Position numbers and translations under genes: made by a program. DNA of 64,000 nt. It comes from Bacteroidaceae bacterium (GTDB lineage Bacteria > Bacteroidota > Bacteroidia > Bacteroidales > Bacteroidaceae). The stretch lies in contig JAFWYF010000010.1 of NCBI GenBank assembly GCA_017522785.1, positions 85,824-149,823 of the forward strand. Reading direction: 5' to 3'. The notes below the pieces were generated by a model, which ran no database searches, was not told the origin of the DNA, and was given only the letters and a program-made list of their open reading frames with translations. Of the stretch, positions 16,065-25,767 are shown one piece after another. Position 1 is the stretch's first letter. Every line of letters starts with the position of its first letter.

Positions 16065-16880
16065 ATGGCAAAGAAAGACCCTTCTGAATTTACAGTAGAA
16101 GAGAAATTGAAAAGCTTATATCAGTTGCAGACAATTCTCACAGAGATAGACAAGATAAAAATTCTTCGTGGCGAACTTCCTTTGGAGGTAAAAGACCTTG
16201 AAGATGAAATTATCGGTTTGGGTACACGTATGGAGAATATCACCAACGATATTAAAACCACACGTGAGAAAATTGTTAGTTTCAATGAGGAAAAAGAGCA
16301 GGCTAAAAGACTCATTGAAAAATATACCGAAGACCAGAACAATGTTCGCAATAACCGCGAGTTCGACCTCTTGAACAAAGAGATTGAATATAACAAATTG
16401 GTTATTGAGCATGATGATAAAAAGATAAATGAGGCTAAAAACCTTGAGAAACAAAAGAGTGAGGAACTCGAAAAGGCAAAATTCCAACTCGAGGAGCGCA
16501 AAAAAGATTTGGAACTTAAGAAATCGGAACTCGACGAAATTGTTACAGAAACAAAAGCCGAGGAAGAGAAGTTGCGCGAACAGGCTCGCAACCTCGAGCA
16601 AACAATTGAAGTTCGTTTGCTTACATCTTTCAAACGTATTCGCAAAAACTCACGTAACGGATTAGGTATCGTATACGTAGAGCGTGATGCTTGTGCAGGT
16701 TGCTTTAGCAAGATACCCCCACAGCGTCAAATGGATATCAGAATGAGAAAGAAAATTATTGTATGTGAACACTGTGGCCGTATTATGATAGACCCTGAGT
16801 TGGCAGGTATTAAGCAAGAGCAACAGGTTGAAGCACCTGTAAAACGTCGCGGTATTCGTCGTGCAAAAAGCGCAGAGTAA
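16065..16880 (+). CDS. Coiled-coil zinc-ribbon protein (C4-type, DUF164-like)
   Basis: 271 aa. A long coiled coil from about residue 10 to 190, rich in Glu and Lys, followed by a C4 zinc ribbon with Cys210, Cys213, Cys234 and Cys237 (CAGC ... CEHC), and a basic C-terminal tail. This is the architecture of the C4-type zinc-ribbon/DUF164 family, for which nucleic-acid binding or an rRNA-related role has been proposed. Downstream of nif3 in the same direction and followed by a strong terminator. Confidence 0.88.
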   Translation: MAKKDPSEFTVEEKLKSLYQLQTILTEIDKIKILRGELPLEVKDLEDEIIGLGTRMENITNDIKTTREKIVSFNEEKEQAKRLIEKYTEDQNNVRNNREFDLLNKEIEYNKLVIEHDDKKINEAKNLEKQKSEELEKAKFQLEERKKDLELKKSELDEIVTETKAEEEKLREQARNLEQTIEVRLLTSFKRIRKNSRNGLGIVYVERDACAGCFSKIPPQRQMDIRMRKKIIVCEHCGRIMIDPELAGIKQEQQVEAPVKRRGIRRAKSAE

Positions 16881-16900
16881 CCGAATAACAAACCAATAAA

Positions 16901-16926
16901 AAAACAGCACCCGCGGGTGCTGTTTT
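16901..16926 (+). terminator. Terminator after the zinc-ribbon gene
   Basis: Perfect 26-bp palindrome (half site AAAACAGCACCCG) followed by a run of T, 21 nt after the stop; it may also serve the opposing thioredoxin gene. Confidence 0.85.
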
Positions 16927-16953
16927 TTTATACTATACTAATTATATTTTTGC

Positions 16954-17517
16954 TTAGTTGTTAAGCATGCTATCAATTAACGATGTTAATTCATTAAACT
17001 CATCCTCTTTGAAACCTCTCGTCAGTTTAATAATACGACCATCCTTGTCAATCAGAACGTTACGTGTTATCCCAGCGCCTCGCAATGCATAGTTTGCGAA
17101 GACATCGCCATTTACATCCAGCGCCATTGGATATGTTGTACCAATCTTGTTGGTATATTCATCAACAACCTCTTTTGGCTCGTCTCTATCTACACCAATC
17201 AGAATAAAATCTTCGTTATCTTTATGCTTTTGCCATATATCGCTCTCAATATGAGGCATTTCTCTACGGCACACACCGCACCAGCTGGCTGTAAATTGAA
17301 GCATAACAAGTTTACCACGTTGTTTTGATAGAGTGAAGTCGGTGTCATCGGTAAGTTTTAGAGTAAAGTCGGGTGCAATATCGCCAACCTTAACCAAATA
17401 ATCGTGTTCGTAGACTGTCTGCTCTTGCTGTTTTGCTGTTTCGCTCTGAGCGTTCTTTGCATTGTTTGAGCAAGAAAAAAGAATAAGGATTGTAAAAAGA
17501 ATAATATTAGTTTTCAT
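16954..17517 (-). CDS. TlpA/ResA-like thioredoxin lipoprotein
   Basis: 187 aa. Lipoprotein signal with the Cys in ILFSCSN, a short linker, then a thioredoxin fold with the redox pair in WCGVCRREMP, plus the VGDIAPDFTL start motif of the peroxiredoxin/TlpA group. It likely acts as a periplasmic thiol-disulfide reductase anchored to the membrane. Stand-alone gene, divergent from dus. Confidence 0.9.
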   Translation of the reverse strand: MKTNIILFTILILFSCSNNAKNAQSETAKQQEQTVYEHDYLVKVGDIAPDFTLKLTDDTDFTLSKQRGKLVMLQFTASWCGVCRREMPHIESDIWQKHKDNEDFILIGVDRDEPKEVVDEYTNKIGTTYPMALDVNGDVFANYALRGAGITRNVLIDKDGRIIKLTRGFKEDEFNELTSLIDSMLNN

Positions 17518-17607
17518 CTTATTTATGTTTTATATTTAAACAGAGTGTAAATATATAGAAACAACTTCTTATATCGGCACAAATCGAATTATTTTATATA
17601 TTTTTTG

Positions 17608-17615
17608 TATATTCG
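17608..17615 (+). promoter_or_regulatory. -7-like box directly in front of the dus start codon
   Basis: TATATTCG ends only 4 nt before the ATG at 17620. If used, transcription would begin at or next to the start codon and give a leaderless mRNA. Confidence 0.35.
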
Positions 17616-17619
17616 CACC

Positions 17620-18549
17620 ATGTTACCTATATATTTCGCTCCTATACAAGGATTTACCGATGACGTCTATCGTCGTGTACATCATAAGATTGCAGGAGGT
17701 GTAAAGTACTATTATACACCTTTTGTGCGTGTAGAGGTTGGCATTATACGTTCTAAGGATGTACGTGATATTGCTCCCGATAATAACAATGGGGTCCCTG
17801 TTGTTCCACAAATAATATTCAACAGTAGAAAGGAGTTTGAATATCTTGTTAATAGGGTAGAGGCTTTGGGCTATAAACAGATTGACCTGAACATGGGTTG
17901 CCCATTCCCACTGCAGGCGCGCCACAAGCGCGGTTCCGGTATATTGTCGCATCCCGATATTGTAGAGAGTATCATTGAGGGTATAAAAGAGCACGAAACG
18001 TTACAGTTTTCTGCTAAAATGCGTCTGGGATGGGATAATAACAGTGAATGTGAAAGAATAATAGAACTTCTAAATGGTGTTGATTTACAGCATATTACAC
18101 TGCATCCACGTACCGGACAGCAACAATATAAGGGTAGTGTGGACATGGAGAAATTCCGTTACGTGTATGAAATGAGCAATAATCCTATTATATATAATGG
18201 AGATATTCAATCACTAAATGATATAAGAAAATTAGAACAGGAGTTCCCACGCTTAAAAGGAGTTATGATAGGGCGTGGGTTGCTAGGTTGCCCATCGATG
18301 GCAATTGAATATCAACAACAAAATGAATGGACAACAAGTCAAAGAATTGCACTTATGCTTGATATTCATAATTCATTAATGGATGAATATTCTCGTATAT
18401 TGCATGGAGATACACAGATGCTCAATAAGATGCGTACATTTTGGGAATATACAGAATCTTTGTTAGGACGTAAACCATATAAGAAAATAATGAAAAGTGG
18501 AAATCTAAAGAATTACCTAAATGCAGTAAATGAATTAAAGTTATTGTAA
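17620..18549 (+). CDS. tRNA-dihydrouridine synthase
   Basis: 309 aa from the ATG at 17620 (N-terminus MLPIYFAPIQGFTDD is the normal family start; an upstream TTG adds five residues inside the promoter). FMN-binding TIM-barrel: the catalytic Cys lies in LNMGCPFP, followed by RHKRGSG, the KMRLGW segment, ITLHPRTGQQQYKG with the FMN/uridine His, and IYNGDI. It reduces uridines in the D-loop of tRNAs in the cytoplasm. Which of the Dus subfamilies it belongs to cannot be told from the sequence alone. Confidence 0.92.
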   Translation: MLPIYFAPIQGFTDDVYRRVHHKIAGGVKYYYTPFVRVEVGIIRSKDVRDIAPDNNNGVPVVPQIIFNSRKEFEYLVNRVEALGYKQIDLNMGCPFPLQARHKRGSGILSHPDIVESIIEGIKEHETLQFSAKMRLGWDNNSECERIIELLNGVDLQHITLHPRTGQQQYKGSVDMEKFRYVYEMSNNPIIYNGDIQSLNDIRKLEQEFPRLKGVMIGRGLLGCPSMAIEYQQQNEWTTSQRIALMLDIHNSLMDEYSRILHGDTQMLNKMRTFWEYTESLLGRKPYKKIMKSGNLKNYLNAVNELKLL

Positions 18550-18794
18550 TTACTCATTTTTATCAAAATATTTTCTTTTTATCTCTTTCTTTTAATTTAT
18601 CCCGTCTTATCCCTAATAATTGATTAAGCAGTAGTGAGAATAATTTCTAAATGCTCTATTAAACATAATATTTATTATCATGCATCGACCGTTTTTTAGC
18701 GTCGTAACATATATAGAATGGATTTTAGGAGTTATAAATATTTGTTTTTTGATAGAAATTTACCGGTATTGCAAAAAAATTGCTATATTTTTAA

Positions 18795-18802
18795 TACATT
18801 TG
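18795..18802 (+). promoter_or_regulatory. -7 box for the aminotransferase gene
   Basis: TACATTTG, a full match to TAnnTTTG, 37 nt before the ATG at 18840. Nothing else recognisable in the 290 bp between dus and this gene. Confidence 0.55.
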
Positions 18803-18839
18803 CGAAAAATTTACAAAATAAATAAATCTACATAAAATT

Positions 18840-20042
18840 ATGCCCAATCTATCGGAACGTGCAATTCTAATGCCTTCGTCTCCAATTAGGAAATTAGCAC
18901 CATTTGCAACAGCTGCAAAAGCTCGCGGTATTCATGTATATCATCTTAATATTGGACAGCCCGACCTAGATTCTCCTGCCGTTGCAATTGATGCCGTTAG
19001 ACAAATAGACCGTACTATTTTGGAATATAGTCCTAGCGATGGTTTCCTTTCGTTGCGAGAGAAACTCGTGGGCTATTACGATCAATATCAGATAAAACTT
19101 AAGGCTGAAGATATTATTATAACAACAGGTGGCTCAGAGGCTGTTTTGTTTGCTTTTATGTCGTGTCTAAATCCGGGTGATGAAATTATTGTTCCCGAGC
19201 CGGCGTATGCAAACTATATGGCTTTTGCAATCTCTGCAGGAGCTGTTATTCGTCCAATACGTTCTACTATAGAGGATTCTTTTGCGCTTCCTCCCATAGA
19301 GCGTTTCGAGGAACTCATAAATGAGCGTACACGCGGTATCCTAATCTGTAATCCAAACAATCCTACAGGCTATTTGTACACTCGCAAAGAGATGAATCAA
19401 ATTCGCGACATGGTTAAGAAACACGATTTATTTCTATTCTCAGACGAGGTTTATAGAGAGTTTATATATACCGGCTCACCATATATATCGGCTTGTCATC
19501 TCGAAGGAATAGAAGAAAACGTTGTTCTAATTGACTCTGTTTCAAAGAGATACTCTGAGTGTGGAATTAGAATTGGTGCTCTCATTACCAAGAATAAGAC
19601 TCTGCGTCAAGCTGTTATGAAATTCTGTCAGGCACGTTTGAGTCCTCCTCTGTTGGGACAGATTGCAGCTGAAGCCTCACTCGACGCACCACGTTCTTAT
19701 GCTATAAACACCTATGAGAAATACATAGAGCGTCGCAATTGCCTTATAGATGAATTGAATAAATTACCGGGAGTTTACTCCCCTATTCCTATGGGAGCAT
19801 TTTATACAGTTGCACGATTACCAATAGACGATAGTGATAAATTCTGTGAATGGTGTTTGTCGGAATTTAATTACGAAGGTGAAACTGTGATGCTTGCTCC
19901 AGCGTCGGGTTTCTACTCCGAAGAGGGATATGGTAAAAACGAGGTGCGCATTGCTTATGCTCTCGATAAATCGGATTTGAAACGTGCGGTGTTTATTCTC
20001 GGAAAGGCGCTTGAGCAATATCCCGGACGTACAAACAAATAA
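18840..20042 (+). CDS. Class I pyridoxal-phosphate aminotransferase (aspartate/aromatic type)
   Basis: 400 aa fold-type I aminotransferase. Seen: GQPDLDSP, the phosphate-binding TTGGSEAVLFAF, PEPAYANY, NPNNPTG (170s), SDEVYREF and the PLP lysine Lys236 in DSVSKRYSECGIRIGAL. Aspartate or aromatic amino acids are the likely substrates with 2-oxoglutarate as acceptor; the exact specificity cannot be read off. Single gene with its own promoter and terminator. Confidence 0.9.
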   Translation: MPNLSERAILMPSSPIRKLAPFATAAKARGIHVYHLNIGQPDLDSPAVAIDAVRQIDRTILEYSPSDGFLSLREKLVGYYDQYQIKLKAEDIIITTGGSEAVLFAFMSCLNPGDEIIVPEPAYANYMAFAISAGAVIRPIRSTIEDSFALPPIERFEELINERTRGILICNPNNPTGYLYTRKEMNQIRDMVKKHDLFLFSDEVYREFIYTGSPYISACHLEGIEENVVLIDSVSKRYSECGIRIGALITKNKTLRQAVMKFCQARLSPPLLGQIAAEASLDAPRSYAINTYEKYIERRNCLIDELNKLPGVYSPIPMGAFYTVARLPIDDSDKFCEWCLSEFNYEGETVMLAPASGFYSEEGYGKNEVRIAYALDKSDLKRAVFILGKALEQYPGRTNK

Positions 20043-20090
20043 TAGAACGAACTTGGATATAAGGATGACCAAAGAGTCATTTCTACAATG

Positions 20091-20127
20091 AGAAACCCCT
20101 GCTAGAGTTATTTTAGCAGGGGTTTCT
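20091..20127 (+). terminator. Terminator after the aminotransferase gene
   Basis: 14-bp perfect stem AGAAACCCCTGCTA / TAGCAGGGGTTTCT with a 9-nt loop, 48 nt behind the stop. Confidence 0.85.
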
Positions 20128-20196
20128 GTTTAACAATATAGTCTAAAAGAACTAGTTAAACGCCACCTTAGTCGTTGCTCTGCCACACCAGTGACG

Positions 20197-20242
20197 TATA
20201 AAAGAGAAGCCGGGGCAAATTTGCCCCGGCTTCTCTTTTATA
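20197..20242 (-). terminator. 46-bp perfect palindrome, terminator of the TPR gene
   Basis: Each half is 23 nt (starting TATAAAAGAGAAGCCGGGGC); the two halves meet without any spacer, so in RNA the loop must come from the AAATTT centre. It lies 17 nt beyond the stop of the leftward TPR gene and ends in a U-rich tract on that strand. Confidence 0.8.
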
Positions 20243-20259
20243 ATGGACTATATACTTTA

Positions 20260-21528
20260 TTATTCTTCCATCATTACTCTAATCTCTTCAAATTCTTTGT
20301 CCATGTTAAGGTTTGCATAGCAGTTTGCCAAACCATACATCCAAAGAGATTTGTTGTCGGGAGCAAGTTCACGAACTTTTAGCATATGAGGAAGAGCCTC
20401 TTTGTAATATCCCTGAATAATTTCGTTGTCTTTCTTTATTTTTGCTTTGTCTGTAATCTTTGTAGATGCTTGGCTATTACTATAGTCTTGTGCTTTAGTA
20501 ATATAGCATCTTCCCATATTTGCGTATGCCTCTACATAGTCAGATTTTAATTCAACAGCTTTCTTATACCATGTGATAGCATCGTCATACTTCTCACGAT
20601 TGTGGAGAATGTATCCTTTTACATAGTAGTAAAGAGCATTTGTAGGATTGTTGGCAATCATCTCGTCCATGAGTTTGTCCAATTCGTCCTGCATGTTTCT
20701 CTCATTGTAATACTGTATGAGAGAGTTCTGGAAGTATTCATTTGCGGGATACTCTTTTACACCTTCTCTTAATGTTGCTAACCATGCAACAGTGTCGCCG
20801 GTAGCAGACAATGAACGGGCTTTGTAGTCGTAGTAGTATTCAACACGACTAGGATCGTTTTTGAGATTATCAACATATTTGAGAACCATGTTGTAATCCT
20901 CGTTAATCATAGCACACATTGTAGCGTTGAATGTAGCATCATTAAGAATGTTAATATCCTGTTCGTTGTTAAGTACATCGTCGAGAAGTCTGTAAGATCT
21001 CAAATCTGCAAATTTTGCGAAATATTTTCCTGCAGAAACAACATCCTCACTTGAATAGTAATGAATACCACCATTGTAAAGGATATAACGACATTCTGCC
21101 ATCATTGTTTTCAACTCCTCAGTGTATTTAGGAGCAATTTTGTTTTTTGCATTGGGAAGCTTGTCCAAAGAGTCGCATAGTGCTATGTCTCCGTAAATAC
21201 CATAGGCTGTTGAATATAGTTTGTTTGCATCAAAAGCCTGTTTTAGCAACTGCATGTTGTTTTCTGTATCAATAATAGCCTTTTTTGCTTTTGCCATTAC
21301 ATACCATACATAAGGGTCTTTATTTACCAATGGGCTTTCGCTAGGTACTCTTAATTTTGCCAATGCAATATTGGGGTCCTCGATGATAGAAGCTTCAGCC
21401 TCTTTAACCAAGTTCATAAGAGCCTTAATCTGTTTCTTTTGTGCTTTGAGTTCTTCTTTTGACAAGGTCTGTCCAAAAGCAATTATAACAGACAGCAACA
21501 ATGTCATTGTTAAAAATAATTTTTTCAT
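20260..21528 (-). CDS. Secreted tetratricopeptide-repeat protein
   Basis: 422 aa from the ATG at 21528; an upstream in-frame start adds 11 unlikely residues before the signal peptide (KKLFLTMTLLLSVIIAFGQ). After a helical N-terminal half with weak repeats, clear TPR units appear near residues 290-370 (ALYYYVKGYILHNREKYDDA, then VEAYANMGRCYITKAQDY). Bacteroidota have many such proteins; partners are unknown. A TATCTTTG box lies on the same strand at 21566-21559. It is followed on the chromosome by gyrA, read in the same direction, 86 nt upstream of it. Confidence 0.82.
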   Translation of the reverse strand: MKKLFLTMTLLLSVIIAFGQTLSKEELKAQKKQIKALMNLVKEAEASIIEDPNIALAKLRVPSESPLVNKDPYVWYVMAKAKKAIIDTENNMQLLKQAFDANKLYSTAYGIYGDIALCDSLDKLPNAKNKIAPKYTEELKTMMAECRYILYNGGIHYYSSEDVVSAGKYFAKFADLRSYRLLDDVLNNEQDINILNDATFNATMCAMINEDYNMVLKYVDNLKNDPSRVEYYYDYKARSLSATGDTVAWLATLREGVKEYPANEYFQNSLIQYYNERNMQDELDKLMDEMIANNPTNALYYYVKGYILHNREKYDDAITWYKKAVELKSDYVEAYANMGRCYITKAQDYSNSQASTKITDKAKIKKDNEIIQGYYKEALPHMLKVRELAPDNKSLWMYGLANCYANLNMDKEFEEIRVMMEE

Positions 21529-21558
21529 AATATTAAATTTTATATCATACGAATGAGA

Positions 21559-21566
21559 CAAAGATA
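21559..21566 (-). promoter_or_regulatory. -7 box for the TPR gene
   Basis: TATCTTTG on the minus strand, 30 nt before the ATG at 21528; full match to TAnnTTTG. Confidence 0.5.
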
Positions 21567-21614
21567 TATATTAATCTTTATTTTCATCTATTTATAACAA
21601 ATTTTATAATACTT

Positions 21615-24143
21615 TTACTCATTTAAGGGTGCTTCTATACTATTCTCAGCCTCTACAGGTTCTTCAACACTCTCTTCTCGAGATACTTTGCATACAGAAC
21701 CGATGCAATCGTTCTTCTTTCCAAGGTTAATTACACGCACTCCTTGTGTAGCACGTCCTTGTACTGGAATCTGATTTACTCCGGTACGTATTGTTATACC
21801 CGATTTGTTTATAATCATAAGGTCGTTTTCGTCATTTACGTCCATTATGGCTACAAGTGAACCGGTCTTCTCTGTTACCTGCAGAGTCTTAACACCTTTA
21901 CAGCCACGGCCTACAGTTGGGTAGTCATCACTCTTAGAACGTTTTCCGTATCCTTGCTCCGACAGTACCAACAGTGTGTGCTCAGCGTTTTCCTCTTCTT
22001 TTGGAAGAACTACCATACCGATTATTTCATCGTTTTCGTCGAGTGTCATACCCTTGACTCCTGTTGCTGTACGTCCCATTGAACGAACTGTTGTTTCGTT
22101 GAATCGTACTGCACGTCCTTTTCTGTTTGCAAGAATAATATCACTATCGCCATCGGTCAATGCAACAGAAATAACACGGTCATCTTCTTTAATGCTGATA
22201 GCAATGATACCATTAGTACGTGGACGAGAATATTGTTCGAGGCTTGTTTTCTTAACAATACCTTGCTTAGTACAGAATACGATGTTATGATTGCCTACAA
22301 ACTCTGCGTCCGAAAGTGTCTTGACACGTACGAAAGCATTTACTGCATCGTCGGGAGCAATATTCAGCATATTTTGTATTGCACGTCCCTTTGAATTCTT
22401 ATTACCCTCGGGAATCTCGTATACTTTGAGCCAGTAACATTTACCCAACTGTGTAAAGAAGAGCATTGTATTGTGCATAGTGGCTGTATAAATATACTCG
22501 ATGAAGTCTGAGTCGCGTGTGTCGCTTCCTTTTGAGCCTACGCCACCTCTTAACTGGCTGCGATACTCGCTCAAAGGAGTACGCTTGATATATCCCATGT
22601 GAGATATTGTTATAACCATTTCATCGTCGGCATAGAAATCTTCGGGGTTAAAATCCTCAGAAGCAGTGTAGTCGATATGACAACGACGTTCGTCGCCATA
22701 TTTTTCTTTTACCTCGTTAAGCTCGTCTTTTATAACTTGCTTACATTTTTCGTCGTTTGTAAGAATTTCGTTGTAATATTCAATCTTGCGTTGTAATTCC
22801 TCAAATTCTGCATGTAATTTATCTTGCTGTATGCCTGTGAGTTGTGCAAGACGCATATCTACGATTGCTGCAGATTGTGCTTCGCTCAACGAGAAACGCT
22901 CCATGAGAGCCGCTCTTGCTTCGGCAGGAGATTTTGCCGCTTTAATAATGCGTACAACCTCGTCGATGTTGTCCGATGCAATTATGAGACCTTCTATGAT
23001 ATGTGCACGCTCTTGTGCTTTACGCAATTCGTATTGTGTACGACGTATAACAACTTCGTGGCGATGATTAACAAACTGTCCTATGCACTCTTTTAGAGAT
23101 AACAGTTTTGGTCTTAAACCGCCGGCACGTCCTTCTCTTACCAATGCAATACAGTTTACGCTGTAAGATGTCTGTAATGAACTCATTTTGTAGAGTTTGT
23201 TCAAAATTACATTTGCGTTTGCATCGCGTTTTACATCTATTACAATGCGCATACCCGATTGGTCCGATTCGTCGTTGATATTAGATATACCTTCTATTTT
23301 CTTTTCATTGACCATTACGGCTATAGACTTAATAAGTTCCTCCTTATTTACATTATAAGGAATTGCCGTAACAACAATTTTATCGTGAGTGGCACCGGTC
23401 TCAATCTCTGCAACAGCACGCATGACAACACGACCACGACCTGTTTCGTATGCTTCGCGTACACCGTTCAAACCAAAAATATCGCAACCTGTTGGGAAAT
23501 CGGGAGCCTTAATGTGCTCCATAAGTCCATCGGTATCAATGTCGGGGTTGTCTATGTATGCAATGCTGGCATCTATAACCTCATTTAAGTTATGAGGAGG
23601 TATATTTGTTGCCATACCTACTGCAATACCCGAAGAACCGTTCACCAGCAGGTTGGGAATGCGGGTAGAGAGCACAGTCGGCTCCATAAACTCCTCGTTA
23701 TAATTGGGTTTGAAGTCTACTGTCTCTTTGTATAAGTCTTCGGCCATCTCCTCGCCAATCTTTTTAAGACGTGCCTCGGTATAACGCATAGCGGCAGGCG
23801 AGTCGCCATCTATTGAACCAAAGTTACCTTGTCCGTCAATGAGCGGATATCGCATAAGCCAATCTTGCGCCATACGCACCAATGCTCCATAAACCGATGA
23901 ATCGCCATGAGGGTGATATTTACCAAGAACATCACCAACTGTACGAGCCGATTTCTTGTATGCCTTGTCCGATGTGTTTCCAAGCTCCATCATACCGTAA
24001 AGAATACGACGTTGTACAGGCTTCAAACCATCACGGACATCGGGCAATGCTCGTGCCACGATTACCGACATAGAGTAATCAATGTAAGATTTACGCATCT
24101 CTTCCTCTACATTGATTTTTAAAATTCTGTCGTTCTCAATCAT
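21615..24143 (-). CDS. gyrA: DNA gyrase subunit A
   Basis: 842 aa. N-terminal breakage-reunion domain with the active-site Tyr121 ([10 protein letters not shown]), followed by the six-bladed C-terminal DNA-wrapping domain; the GyrA-box is recognisable as GRAVRF/GRGCKG-type turns ([10 protein letters not shown] is the canonical region). Together with GyrB it introduces negative supercoils. In the quinolone-resistance region the Ser equivalent to E. coli Ser83 (Ser82 here, HPHGDSSVY) is unchanged; the position equivalent to Asp87 is Gly. The C-terminus is acidic, as in many orthologues. Confidence 0.97.
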   Translation of the reverse strand: MIENDRILKINVEEEMRKSYIDYSMSVIVARALPDVRDGLKPVQRRILYGMMELGNTSDKAYKKSARTVGDVLGKYHPHGDSSVYGALVRMAQDWLMRYPLIDGQGNFGSIDGDSPAAMRYTEARLKKIGEEMAEDLYKETVDFKPNYNEEFMEPTVLSTRIPNLLVNGSSGIAVGMATNIPPHNLNEVIDASIAYIDNPDIDTDGLMEHIKAPDFPTGCDIFGLNGVREAYETGRGRVVMRAVAEIETGATHDKIVVTAIPYNVNKEELIKSIAVMVNEKKIEGISNINDESDQSGMRIVIDVKRDANANVILNKLYKMSSLQTSYSVNCIALVREGRAGGLRPKLLSLKECIGQFVNHRHEVVIRRTQYELRKAQERAHIIEGLIIASDNIDEVVRIIKAAKSPAEARAALMERFSLSEAQSAAIVDMRLAQLTGIQQDKLHAEFEELQRKIEYYNEILTNDEKCKQVIKDELNEVKEKYGDERRCHIDYTASEDFNPEDFYADDEMVITISHMGYIKRTPLSEYRSQLRGGVGSKGSDTRDSDFIEYIYTATMHNTMLFFTQLGKCYWLKVYEIPEGNKNSKGRAIQNMLNIAPDDAVNAFVRVKTLSDAEFVGNHNIVFCTKQGIVKKTSLEQYSRPRTNGIIAISIKEDDRVISVALTDGDSDIILANRKGRAVRFNETTVRSMGRTATGVKGMTLDENDEIIGMVVLPKEEENAEHTLLVLSEQGYGKRSKSDDYPTVGRGCKGVKTLQVTEKTGSLVAIMDVNDENDLMIINKSGITIRTGVNQIPVQGRATQGVRVINLGKKNDCIGSVCKVSREESVEEPVEAENSIEAPLNE

Positions 24144-24337
24144 TTAAATTTCAATTATTATTTAGTTTAATTTATCAATCTTAGACAACCGTATATCGCG
24201 ATTGTAAAACCATGCTAAATTACAAAAAAATACCGAAACAGGCAAACTTTTAATACTAAAATAACCTCTTTACATATATGAAAAACGCAGAATTTTATTC
24301 ATGCAGAGTATTTATAAGGAACACATTCTTTTGCTTG

Positions 24338-24739
24338 TTATAATTCTATCATAGCCCAACCTTTTTCCACATTTTCAGCAATTGCTTTCACTCCATTTTC
24401 CACAAAAGACATTGCCGAAACTATTGCACACATTTGATGTTTATTGTTAATATCCGGTTCTTCGTCAGGAGAGCATTTGCACTTATTGCAAACGTACGAA
24501 ATATATGCCTCGGTGTTGTTTTCTACCGGTGGCGCCCAACGCGTTATCCACTGACGAAGCGTTTTAAGTTTATGTATCTTACGATAGTTTCTCAATGTAA
24601 TGAATGCAGCACGATAGCCCCATTCCGGTGCAACGAAACGAAAGAAACTTTTGTCTGTTTGTACTTTTGCCAACCCCTTCCATTCTGTGTTGTTTCTCCT
24701 GATATTCAATGGATTATTGTTTTTTAAACCTCTTGACAT
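24338..24739 (-). CDS. Phage-like structural protein P5 / muralytic-type protein
   Basis: 133 aa. The N-terminus SRGLKNNNPLNIRRNNTEWKGL and the following FRFVAPEWGYRAAFITLRNY and ITRWAPPVENNTEAYISYVC are typical of the small protein group annotated as 'structural protein P5' in Bacteroidales, related to the muralytic protein P5 of phages. Related proteins bind or cleave peptidoglycan. There is no signal peptide and no other phage gene nearby, so it is a lone domesticated or leftover gene between gyrA and trmD. Confidence 0.75.
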   Translation of the reverse strand: MSRGLKNNNPLNIRRNNTEWKGLAKVQTDKSFFRFVAPEWGYRAAFITLRNYRKIHKLKTLRQWITRWAPPVENNTEAYISYVCNKCKCSPDEEPDINNKHQMCAIVSAMSFVENGVKAIAENVEKGWAMIEL

Positions 24740-24829
24740 TTTAATTTTTTAGAGCAAATTTAAAATCCTTACCAAATATCGGGTTGCAGATTTATATATA
24801 CAGAGGCAAATTGTAATAAAAAAGATAAT

Positions 24830-24863
24830 TTTGTAGAGTAACCAAATAAATGTTCTAAATTTG
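24830..24863 (+). promoter_or_regulatory. Promoter of trmD
   Basis: TTTG at 24830-24833 and TAAATTTG at 24856-24863, separated by 22 bp; about 100 nt upstream of the ATG at 24966, which leaves a fairly long 5' leader. Confidence 0.5.
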
Positions 24864-24965
24864 CACAATAAAAATTTAATAAATAAAATGTTGCTACGTC
24901 TTGTGTAGTTACAAACGCAGTAATAGTTTTTTAGGATATTTGTTGTTTACAAAATTAAATAATAT

Positions 24966-25640
24966 ATGCGAGTAGATATTTTGACCACATTTCCAGAGAT
25001 GATGGAAAGTTTTTTCAACACCTCTATTTTAGGTCGTTCACAGCGACACGGATATACCGAAATTCATTTACATAATTTACGATATTATACAAATGACAAG
25101 CATCGTAGAACGGATGATTATCCTTTTGGTGGATGCGCTGGTCTCGTTATGAAAATTGAGCCAATAGATCGTTGTATATCTGAGTTGAAATCTCAAAGAG
25201 AGTACGACGAGGTCATTTATACCTCTCCCGACGGCCAAGTTTTCGACCAACCTATGGCAAATTCCCTTTCAATGGCACAAAATTTGATTTTTCTTTGTGG
25301 GCATTATAAAGGAATAGACCACAGAATACGTGAACATTTGATTACTAAAGAGATAAGCATTGGAGATTACGTTTTAACTGGTGGCGAATTGGCGGTATCA
25401 GTAATATGCGATGCTGTTATTCGCCTTATTCCGGGTGTAATTTCCGATGAAACTTCGGCTCTTTCCGACTCTTTTCAGGATAATTTGCTTGCTCCTCCTG
25501 TTTACACTCGTCCTGCAGAGTATAACGGATGGAAAGTACCAGAAATTCTGCTCTCCGGCCATGAGGCAAAGATACGCCAATGGGAGTTTGAGCAATCTAT
25601 GGAACGCACTAAACGACTTCGTCCCGACTTATTAAAGTGA
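24966..25640 (+). CDS. trmD: tRNA (guanine-N1)-methyltransferase
   Basis: 224 aa, the family norm. Typical SPOUT features: [37 protein letters not shown], the SAM-binding knot in [13 protein letters not shown] and [14 protein letters not shown]. It methylates G37 of tRNAs and prevents frameshifting. Stands alone here, without the usual rpsP-rimM-rplS partners; this is normal for Bacteroidota. Confidence 0.96.
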   Translation: MRVDILTTFPEMMESFFNTSILGRSQRHGYTEIHLHNLRYYTNDKHRRTDDYPFGGCAGLVMKIEPIDRCISELKSQREYDEVIYTSPDGQVFDQPMANSLSMAQNLIFLCGHYKGIDHRIREHLITKEISIGDYVLTGGELAVSVICDAVIRLIPGVISDETSALSDSFQDNLLAPPVYTRPAEYNGWKVPEILLSGHEAKIRQWEFEQSMERTKRLRPDLLK

Positions 25641-25704
25641 GATGAAAATATTTTACAGAATAAATGTAAATTTACAGATGTAACATTGTAAATTATAGAC
25701 ATAC

Positions 25705-25742
25705 AAAAACGAAGGTAACGGTTCACCGTTACCTTCGTTTTT
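25705..25742. terminator. Bidirectional terminator between trmD and pyrD
   Basis: 17-bp perfect stem (AAAAACGAAGGTAACGG) with a TTCA loop, A-rich on one side and T-rich on the other, serving both converging genes. Confidence 0.88.
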
Positions 25743-25767
25743 ATTATGATATACTGTAAATTATCAA

